NCBI RefSeq assembly: GCF_003952465.1
Contig: NZ_CP034448.1
Location: 434,001 to 498,000 of the forward strand
Length of the DNA stretch: 64,000 bases
Reading direction: 5' to 3'
DNA from: Mesorhizobium sp. M1B.F.Ca.ET.045.04.1.1
Lineage (GTDB): Bacteria; Pseudomonadota; Alphaproteobacteria; Rhizobiales; Rhizobiaceae
Positions 58,246-64,000 of the stretch are shown here, piece after piece. The position numbers and the translations under genes are program-made. The first letter of the stretch is position 1, and every line of letters starts with the position of its first letter. The notes beneath the pieces were generated by a model, which saw only the letters and a program-made list of their open reading frames with translations, was not told the origin of the DNA and searched no databases.

Positions 58246-58366
58246 AAAGGCGATGCATAAGTCCCGGTCGAGCGGAGTGCGGCAAAAAGCACTTTCAAAA
58301 ATTTTCGGGGGAATGCCGGGGCACTCCTTTCGATATCTTCATCTCAACAATCGGGCAGGAGCGATC

Positions 58367-59791
58367 ATGCGTTACGAACGGGACATGCGCGGTTACGGGG
58401 CCAATCCGCCGGATCCGAAATGGCCCGGCGGCGCCTATGTCGCTGTGCAGTTCGTCGTCAACTACGAGGAAGGCGGCGAGAACTGCGTGCTGCACGGCGA
58501 CAAGGCCTCGGAGGCCTTCCTGTCCGAGATCGTCGGCGCCGCCCCTTGGGTCGGCCAGCGCCACTGGAACATGGAGTCGATCTACGAATATGGCGCCCGC
58601 GCCGGCTTCTGGCGACTCCACCGGCTGTTCACCGAAGCGCAGGTGCCGGTGACCTGCTACGGCGTCGCCACCGCGCTTGCGCGCTCGCCCGACCAGGTCG
58701 CGGCGATGCAGGAGGCCGGCTGGGAGATCGCCTCGCACGGGCTGAAATGGATCGACTATCGCGACCATGATGCGGAGGACGAGCGGCGCGACCTCGAAGA
58801 GACGATCCGGCTGCATTATGAAGTGACCGGCGCGCGCCCGACCGGCTGGTACACCGGCCGCACCTCGGTCAACACGGTGCGGCTCGTCGCGGAAGAAGGC
58901 GGCTTCGACTACGTTTCCGACACCTATGACGACGAACTGCCCTACTGGTTCGACCGCGACGGGCTCGACAAGCCGCAGCTCGTCATCCCCTATACGCTCG
59001 ACGCCAACGACATGCGCTTTGCCACGCCTCAGGGCTTCAACTCGGGCGACCAGTTCTTCGCCTATCTGAAGGACAGTTTCGACACGCTCTATGCCGAGGG
59101 CAAGGCGGGGCGGCCGCGCATGATGAATATCGGCCTGCATTGCCGGCTGGTCGGCCGTCCGGGCCGCGTGGCGGCGCTGAAGCGCTTCGTCGAGTATGTG
59201 ATGTCGCACGACAAGGTCTGGCTGACGCGGCGCATCGACATCGCCAAACACTGGCGCCAGACGCATCCTTACCAGGCGCCGGCGCTGCGCCCGTCACGGA
59301 TGGAATTCGAGGCCTTCGTGCATGCCTTCGGCGGCGTGTTCGAACATTCGCGATGGATCGCCGAGCGCGCCTACGAATTGGAGCTTGGCGCGGCGCATGA
59401 CAGCGCCGGCGGCCTGCACAACGCGCTCTGCCGCGTCTTCCGCGCGGCGACGGAGGCGGAACGGCTCTCCGTACTCAACGCCCATCCGGACCTTGCCGGC
59501 AAGCTGGCGGCGGCGAAGCGGCTGACGCCGGAATCGGCCAAGGAGCAGGCTTCCGCCGGGCTCGACGCGCTGACCGACAAGGAGCGCGAGCTGTTCTCGA
59601 AACTCAACGCCGCCTATGTCACCACCTTCGGCTTCCCCTTCATCATCGCGGTCAAGGGCAAGACCAAGGACGCGATCCTGGCGGAGTTCGAGGCGCGTAT
59701 CGGCAACAGCCGCGGCGTCGAATTCGAAACCGCCTGCAAACAGGTCGAGCGCATCGCGCTGCTTCGGCTGAAAGACATGCTCCCGTTATAG
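58367..59791 (+). CDS. puuE: Bifunctional allantoinase PuuE - OHCU decarboxylase UraD fusion
   Basis: This 474-residue protein joins two consecutive purine-degradation enzymes. Residues 1 to about 300 are a PuuE-type allantoinase of the polysaccharide-deacetylase fold (YVAVQFVVNYEEGGENCVLHGD, EIASHGLKWIDYRDH, MMNIGLHCRLVGRPGR). From about 308 to the end is UraD, with LNAHPDLAGKLAAAKRL, SAKEQASAGLD and NAAYVTTFGFPFIIAVKGK. UraD makes S-allantoin and PuuE opens it to allantoate, so the fusion puts product and consumer in one chain. The ATG at 58367 has an AGGAG site; the far longer upstream open frame is a shadow. Confidence 0.93.
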   Translation: MRYERDMRGYGANPPDPKWPGGAYVAVQFVVNYEEGGENCVLHGDKASEAFLSEIVGAAPWVGQRHWNMESIYEYGARAGFWRLHRLFTEAQVPVTCYGVATALARSPDQVAAMQEAGWEIASHGLKWIDYRDHDAEDERRDLEETIRLHYEVTGARPTGWYTGRTSVNTVRLVAEEGGFDYVSDTYDDELPYWFDRDGLDKPQLVIPYTLDANDMRFATPQGFNSGDQFFAYLKDSFDTLYAEGKAGRPRMMNIGLHCRLVGRPGRVAALKRFVEYVMSHDKVWLTRRIDIAKHWRQTHPYQAPALRPSRMEFEAFVHAFGGVFEHSRWIAERAYELELGAAHDSAGGLHNALCRVFRAATEAERLSVLNAHPDLAGKLAAAKRLTPESAKEQASAGLDALTDKERELFSKLNAAYVTTFGFPFIIAVKGKTKDAILAEFEARIGNSRGVEFETACKQVERIALLRLKDMLPL

Positions 59792-59801
59792 GCTTCAACA
59801 C

Positions 59802-60662
59802 ATGGATATGATGAAAATGGCCGAGCGAACCTATTACGCGCCGCATGGCGGCCATCCCGGCCAGAACGAGCTGTTGACCGGCCGTGCCGTCTTCACCGAA
59901 GCCTATGCGGTCATTCCCAAAGGGGTGATGCAGGACATCGTCACCAGCCCGCTGCCGTTCTGGGACAAGACGAGGGCATGGATCATTGCAAGGCCGCTCT
60001 CGGGCTTCGCCGAGACGTTTTCGCAGTACATCGTCGAGGTCCTGCCTGGCGGCGGCAGCGACCGGCCCGAGCTCGACGCTGAAGCCGAGGGCGTGCTGTT
60101 CGTGGTCGAGGGTGAACTCGCCGTCTCGCTTGCCGGCAAAAAACATGTGCTTCGCCCCGGCGGCTTCGCTTTCCTGCCGCCATCCAGCGGCTGGACGGTG
60201 CGCAACGAGAGCGGCGACGCCGTCCGCTTCCACTGGGTCCGCAAGGCCTATGAAGCGGTCGACGGTCTCGACGTGCCCGAAGCCTTCTTTGCCAACGAGC
60301 AGCAGATCGAGCCGAGCCCGATGCCCGGCACCGAGGGCCGCTGGGCAACGACGCGCTTCGTCGATCCGGCCGACATGCGCCACGACATGCATGTCACCAT
60401 CGTCACGCTGAAACCCGGCGCTGTCATTCCCTTTGCCGAGACCCATGTCATGGAGCACGGGCTCTACGTGCTCGAAGGCAAGGCCGTCTACCGGCTCAAC
60501 CAGGATTGGGTCGAGGTCGAAGCCGGCGATTTCATGTGGCTGCGCGCTTTCTGCCCGCAGGCCTGCTACGCCGGCGGCCCCGGCGACTTCCGTTACCTGC
60601 TCTACAAGGATGTCAACCGGCACGCCAAGCTTGGCGGCGCCCTTGGAGGTCACGCGCGGTGA
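59802..60662 (+). CDS. (S)-ureidoglycine aminohydrolase (UGHY/AllE type)
   Basis: This 286-residue protein has two cupin domains. In the C-terminal one, GAVIPFAETHVMEHGLYVLEGKAVYRLNQDWVEVEAGDFMWLRAFCPQACYAGG supplies the Mn-binding Glu/His set of ureidoglycine aminohydrolases. It releases ammonia from ureidoglycine to give S-ureidoglycolate, the substrate of the next gene. It sits 10 bases after puuE-uraD and overlaps allA by four bases. Several ATG codons cluster at the start (59802-59818), so the exact start is uncertain. Confidence 0.9.
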   Translation: MDMMKMAERTYYAPHGGHPGQNELLTGRAVFTEAYAVIPKGVMQDIVTSPLPFWDKTRAWIIARPLSGFAETFSQYIVEVLPGGGSDRPELDAEAEGVLFVVEGELAVSLAGKKHVLRPGGFAFLPPSSGWTVRNESGDAVRFHWVRKAYEAVDGLDVPEAFFANEQQIEPSPMPGTEGRWATTRFVDPADMRHDMHVTIVTLKPGAVIPFAETHVMEHGLYVLEGKAVYRLNQDWVEVEAGDFMWLRAFCPQACYAGGPGDFRYLLYKDVNRHAKLGGALGGHAR

Positions 60663-61150
60663 GCCGCATCGTCGCCCGGCCGCTGACGCGCGAAAACTTC
60701 GCGCCCTTCGGCGACGTCATCGATATGGGCGGCGACAACCGCTACCCGATCAATGGTGGCAAGGCGATGCGCTACCACGACCTCGCCACGGCGGAAGCCG
60801 CAGGGCCGAATGCGCGCGTGCTGATCTCGATCGTGCGCGGCACGCCCTACGACATGCCGCTGAAGCTTACCATGGTCGAGCGCCACCCCCTCGGCAGCCA
60901 GGCTTTCATCCCGCTGTCGCCGCGCCCGTTCCTGGTCGTCGTTTGCCATGACACCGAGGACGGTCCGGGCGAGCCGCATGCCTTCATCACCGCGCCCGGA
61001 CAAGGCATCAACTACCGGCGAAACCTCTGGCACGGCGTGTTGACGCCGATCGGCGAGGAGCAGGATTTCCTGATCGTCGACCGCGGCGGCGACGGCTCCA
61101 ACCTCGAAGAGTGCTACTTTTCGCACCCTTACGAGATCCATCTTCCCTGA
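60659..61150 (+). CDS. allA: Ureidoglycolate lyase
   Basis: This 163-residue cupin-like enzyme splits ureidoglycolate into glyoxylate and urea. Family features are PLTRENFAPFGDVID near the N-terminus, NARVLISIVRG, MVERHPLGSQAFIPL and GQGINYRRNLWHGVLTPIGEEQDFLIVDR. It starts with GTG at 60659 inside the previous stop (GTGA), with GGAGG at 60645. Urea and glyoxylate leave the pathway here. Confidence 0.93.
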   Translation: MSRIVARPLTRENFAPFGDVIDMGGDNRYPINGGKAMRYHDLATAEAAGPNARVLISIVRGTPYDMPLKLTMVERHPLGSQAFIPLSPRPFLVVVCHDTEDGPGEPHAFITAPGQGINYRRNLWHGVLTPIGEEQDFLIVDRGGDGSNLEECYFSHPYEIHLP

Positions 61151-61762
61151 ATGCTCCCGATTTCTCCTATGACCGACATCTCGCTGATCGACCGCCTCCT
61201 CGACGTGATCGAGCACGACATCGTGCCGAAGACCGCCGAAGGCGTTGCTCATGGCAACAAGCTGTTCGGCGCCGCGATCCTGAGGAAAGACGACCGCTCG
61301 CTGGTGCTCGCCGAGACCAACAACGAGACGGAGAATCCTCTCTGGCATGGCGAGGTGCACTGCCTGAAGCGTTTTTACGAGATGCCGAAAGCCGAGCGCG
61401 TCGACACAAAGGATGCGCTGTTCCTGGCAACCCACGAGCCCTGTTCGCTCTGCCTGTCGGCGATCACCTGGACCGGCTTCGACAATTTCTACTACCTCTT
61501 CAGCCATGAGGACTCGCGCGACAGCTTCGCCATCCCGCACGATCTCAAGATCCTGAAAGAGGTCTTCACCCTCGACCCCGGCGGCTACAATGCAGAGAAC
61601 GCGTATTGGAAGAGTTTTTCCATACGCCGGCTGGTGCGGGCTTTGCCGGAGGCCGAGCGTAAGCGACTGGAGGCGCGCATCGGCAAGATATCTGCGCGCT
61701 ATGATGAGCTCTCCGGCACCTACCAGGCCAGCAAGGCCGATAACGACATTCCGTTGAGCTGA
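61151..61762 (+). CDS. Zinc-dependent nucleoside/nucleobase deaminase family protein
   Basis: This 203-residue cytidine-deaminase-fold protein has the zinc set in WHGEVHCLKRFYEM (HxE) and THEPCSLCLSAITWTGF (PCxxC). It belongs to the small-deaminase superfamily that contains guanine deaminase and tRNA adenosine deaminase, but the exact group and substrate are not clear. An adenine- or guanine-type substrate would fit, as it directly follows allA (TGA-ATG abutting). A second ATG at 61169 is equally possible as start. Confidence 0.8.
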   Translation: MLPISPMTDISLIDRLLDVIEHDIVPKTAEGVAHGNKLFGAAILRKDDRSLVLAETNNETENPLWHGEVHCLKRFYEMPKAERVDTKDALFLATHEPCSLCLSAITWTGFDNFYYLFSHEDSRDSFAIPHDLKILKEVFTLDPGGYNAENAYWKSFSIRRLVRALPEAERKRLEARIGKISARYDELSGTYQASKADNDIPLS

Positions 61763-61774
61763 CGCGGCTTTTGC

Positions 61775-62086
61775 CTAGCCTACCTTCGCGTTCTTCAGCA
61801 CCTCATTTATCCTGGCCTGCCAGCCCTTGCCCGTCGCCTTGAACTTGCTGATGACATCCTGATCAAGGCGGATGGACACGATCTGCTTGGGTTTCTCCGC
61901 GGCTGGCCGGCCGCGAGCGCGCCTTATGCTCTCGAAAAGCTCCGGAACCGCTTTCGCGAAGGGCATGGCTTGCGCCAGTTGTTCATCGGTCGCCTCCGCA
62001 TCGTCGGGGTCAGCAGCAATCTGTTTTTGAATTTCTGCCTCGCCCTCGTCGGCAAGCGGTCGAATGGGCGATTTACGGGTGCTCAT
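61775..62086 (-). CDS. brnA: BrnA-type antitoxin
   Basis: This 103-residue protein starts at the ATG at 62086 (MSTRKSPIRPLADEGEAEIQ). The C-terminal KPKQIVSIRLDQDVISKFKATGKGWQARINEVLK is the ribbon-helix-helix region of BrnA antitoxins, which bind the cognate toxin and repress the operon. It overlaps the brnT gene by 14 bases. The ~100-residue length and order toxin-antitoxin match the family. It appears intact, in contrast to its toxin. Confidence 0.85.
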   Translation of the reverse strand: MSTRKSPIRPLADEGEAEIQKQIAADPDDAEATDEQLAQAMPFAKAVPELFESIRRARGRPAAEKPKQIVSIRLDQDVISKFKATGKGWQARINEVLKNAKVG

Positions 62087-62327
62087 ACGCTGACCTTTCC
62101 TTTCGGCTGGCACGACGCATCGAGATCACCGAAATCGCTTCGGAACCAAGCGGCTTGAAAATAACGGCGAGGATGGTCTGCCTGAACTCGCCAATCGCCA
62201 TTAACCGGCCAGCCTTGGCTGGAAGAACGATTGAAGTCGCAAAAAACTCGATATCGAAATCGGCGAAGTCTAGACCCCGGTTTTCGAGGTTCGTCACGCG
62301 CTTCGGCTCATCTCAAACGATTTTCAG
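62073..62327 (-). pseudogene. brnT: BrnT-type toxin with a stop codon near the start
   Basis: Read from 62327 leftward the sequence gives (CTG) KIV-stop-DEPKRVTNLENRGLDFADFDIEFF, then AIGEFRQTILAVIFKPLGSEAISVISMRRASRKERSAYE. Toxins of the BrnT family usually start MKIVWDEPKR; here the ATG is CTG and the Trp codon is TGA (62315-62313). Translation could restart at GTG 62297, losing ten residues including the conserved WDE that opens the fold. The toxin is therefore likely inactive or made in a shortened form. The antitoxin follows. Confidence 0.75.
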
Positions 62328-62507
62328 GCGAGATCATCCCGTGCGTCTGCGTCGGGCCAAAGTGAATAAACGTAATACATAAATTAGTGCGGCAGCGCAA
62401 GTTCGGAGTTGAATGATCAGGGCCGGTCCGCAGCATCATGACAGGTCGCATATTTCGCTGCGCCAGGTCGCGAATAGCGATTGAAAGTCACCTCTGGGCA
62501 AGGCGTT

Positions 62508-64000
62508 ATGCGCGCCATGAAAACCGTCACCAAATTCCCTCGAAAAGTCGTCGAATTTCCCGACATGGGCATCGTCATGCCGGACGGCTGCCGACTGTCG
62601 GCGCGCATCTGGATGCCGGAGGACGCCTCCGACAAGCCGGTGCCGGCGATCCTCGAGCACCTACCCTACCGCAAGCGCGACGGCACCATCTTCCGCGATC
62701 AGCTGACGCATCCCTATTTCGCCGGCCACGGCTACGCCTCGATCCGCGTCGACATGCGCGGCAACGGCGATTCCGAAGGTCTGATGGACGACGAATATTC
62801 CGAGCAGGAACTGCAGGACGCCTGCGACGTCATCGCCTGGGCGGCCGCGCAGCCCTGGTGCAACGGCAATGTCGGCATGATGGGCATTTCCTGGGGCGGC
62901 TTCAACTGCCTGCAGGTCGCGGCCAAGCGGCCGCCGGCGCTCAAGGCGGCGATCAGCCTCTGCTCGACCGTCGACCGCTATGCCGACGACATCCACTACA
63001 AGGGCGGCTGCCTGCTCTTGGAAAATTTCGGCTGGGCCTCGACGATGCTCTCCTATTCGTCGCGGCCGCCGGATCCGTTGATTGCCGGCGACAACCGCTG
63101 GCGCGACCTGTGGCTCACCCGGCTGGAGAACCAGCCGTTCCTCGCGCCGCTGTGGCTCAGCCACCAGCATCGCGACGCCTATTGGAAGCGCGGCTCGATC
63201 TGCGAGGATTTTTCTGCCGTCCGGGCGGCGGTGCTGTCGATCGGCGGCTGGCATGACGGCTACCGCAACACGATCTCCAACCTCGTCACCAACATCCGGT
63301 CGCCGGTCAAAGGCATCGTCGGCCCCTGGATCCACAAATACCCGCATTATGCGGGACCCAATCCAGCCATCGGCTTCCTGCAGGAGGCGCTGCGCTGGTG
63401 GGACCGCTGGCTGAAAGGTGCCGAGACCGGCGTCGAGGCCGACCCGGATTATCGCGCCTATGTCATGGACAGCGTGCGCCCGGCCCGCTGGCACCCGGAG
63501 CGGCCCGGCCGCTGGATTGCGGAACAGGAATGGCCGTCACCGAACATCAAGCTTGAAGCGATCGAGCTCATCCCGGACGGAGCCAAGCCTGCGATCGTCG
63601 CCTCGCCACAGAATTGCGGGCTCGCCGGCGGCGAATATTTTCCGTTCACCTTCGGTCCGGAGCTGCCGGGCGACCAACGGCCGGACGATGCGCTTTCGGT
63701 GTGCTTCGATCAGGCCGAGCTCGAGGAGGCGATCGACATCGTCGGCGCGCCGGAGGTCGAGGTCAGGCTTTCCTCGGACCGCCCGCAGGCCAACATCGCG
63801 GTGCGGCTCTGCGACGTGCATCCCGACGGAGCGTCGGAATTGATCTCCTATGGCGTGCTCAACCTCACGCATCGCAACTCGCACGAATTCCCGGAGGCGC
63901 TGGTGCCCGGCGAGACGGTTTCGGCCCGTGTCGTGCTCGACCAGTGCGCCTACCGGGTGCCGGCCGGCCATCGGCTGCGGGTCGCCGTTTCCAATGCCTA
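62508..64000 (+). CDS. CocE/NonD-family alpha/beta hydrolase (partial, runs off right edge)
   Basis: About 497 residues are visible of an X-Pro dipeptidyl-peptidase S15/CocE-type hydrolase. The core has FPDMGIVMPDGCRLSARIWMPED, VPAILEHLPYRKRDGT and the nucleophile elbow GMMGISWGGFNC. GGWHDGYRN with GPWIHKYPHYAGPN carries the acid/His region, and a C-terminal jelly-roll begins near 360 (VVASPQNCGLAGGEY...). These serine hydrolases act on esters or peptides. ATG codons at 62508 and 62517 are both possible. No stop is reached before base 64000. Confidence 0.88.
   Translation, partial: MRAMKTVTKFPRKVVEFPDMGIVMPDGCRLSARIWMPEDASDKPVPAILEHLPYRKRDGTIFRDQLTHPYFAGHGYASIRVDMRGNGDSEGLMDDEYSEQELQDACDVIAWAAAQPWCNGNVGMMGISWGGFNCLQVAAKRPPALKAAISLCSTVDRYADDIHYKGGCLLLENFGWASTMLSYSSRPPDPLIAGDNRWRDLWLTRLENQPFLAPLWLSHQHRDAYWKRGSICEDFSAVRAAVLSIGGWHDGYRNTISNLVTNIRSPVKGIVGPWIHKYPHYAGPNPAIGFLQEALRWWDRWLKGAETGVEADPDYRAYVMDSVRPARWHPERPGRWIAEQEWPSPNIKLEAIELIPDGAKPAIVASPQNCGLAGGEYFPFTFGPELPGDQRPDDALSVCFDQAELEEAIDIVGAPEVEVRLSSDRPQANIAVRLCDVHPDGASELISYGVLNLTHRNSHEFPEALVPGETVSARVVLDQCAYRVPAGHRLRVAVSNA

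Noticed and set aside
56723..58366. N-terminal extension of the puuE-uraD frame (about 548 codons)
   Set aside because: It lies opposite xdhA and uraH; the real start at 58367 has a ribosome site and the conserved PuuE beginning.

Overview
The window is a stretch of high-GC alphaproteobacterial chromosome, most likely from Mesorhizobium or a close relative in the Hyphomicrobiales. The support is a three-part proton-translocating transhydrogenase, an aa3-type cytochrome oxidase subunit IV, an NDUFA9-like complex I protein, gyrB, many ABC and TRAP uptake systems for amino acids and organic acids, and several families of intergenic palindromic elements of the rhizobial type. I see no rRNA, tRNA, CRISPR array, phage genes or intact insertion sequence. 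The genus assignment is inference; no 16S gene is present.

Layout. 0-5.8 kb: a TetR regulator (cut by the left edge) and a dimethylarginine-hydrolase-like enzyme read left. They diverge from a complete basic-amino-acid ABC transporter plus an Ldh2-type oxidoreductase, which together look like an arginine/guanidino-compound utilisation unit. 6-15.4 kb: housekeeping energy and DNA functions (NDUFA9-like protein, cytochrome P450, gyrB, pntB-pntAB-pntA1, oxidase subunit IV, a DUF3096 peptide). 15.5-24 kb: a FeeM-like N-acyltransferase, a membrane GGDEF-EAL protein, a fused indolepyruvate ferredoxin oxidoreductase, a lipoprotein and a CGNR zinc-finger protein. 24-30 kb: an orphan LivH permease, a TRAP transporter (dctQ, dctM, and dctP on the other strand) and a zinc alcohol dehydrogenase. 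30-43 kb: small accessory units (gamma-glutamyl hydrolase, 2-hydroxyacid dehydrogenase with LacI regulator, EamA exporter, DUF2000, AraC and MarR regulators, CobW GTPase with WD40 protein, class III aminotransferase with glutamine-synthetase-like ligase, UdgX-type uracil-DNA glycosylase).

43-61.8 kb is dominated by purine catabolism on both strands. guaD and puuD convert guanine to xanthine and urate to hydroxyisourate. xdhA, xdhB and xdhC oxidise hypoxanthine/xanthine. uraH, a fused puuE-uraD, an ureidoglycine aminohydrolase and allA carry the route from hydroxyisourate to glyoxylate and urea. Only allantoate amidohydrolase is missing from the window. A glycerate 2-kinase could feed glyoxylate-derived carbon into glycolysis. 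The right end has a BrnT/BrnA toxin-antitoxin locus whose toxin start is broken by a stop codon, and a CocE/NonD-family hydrolase cut by the window edge.

The most distinctive features are the repeats. At least four palindromic element families are scattered between genes. One copy sits in frame inside xdhC and adds about 47 residues to the protein. There is also a heptanucleotide tandem array with nine perfect copies, and two genes whose best start codon appears to be CTG.
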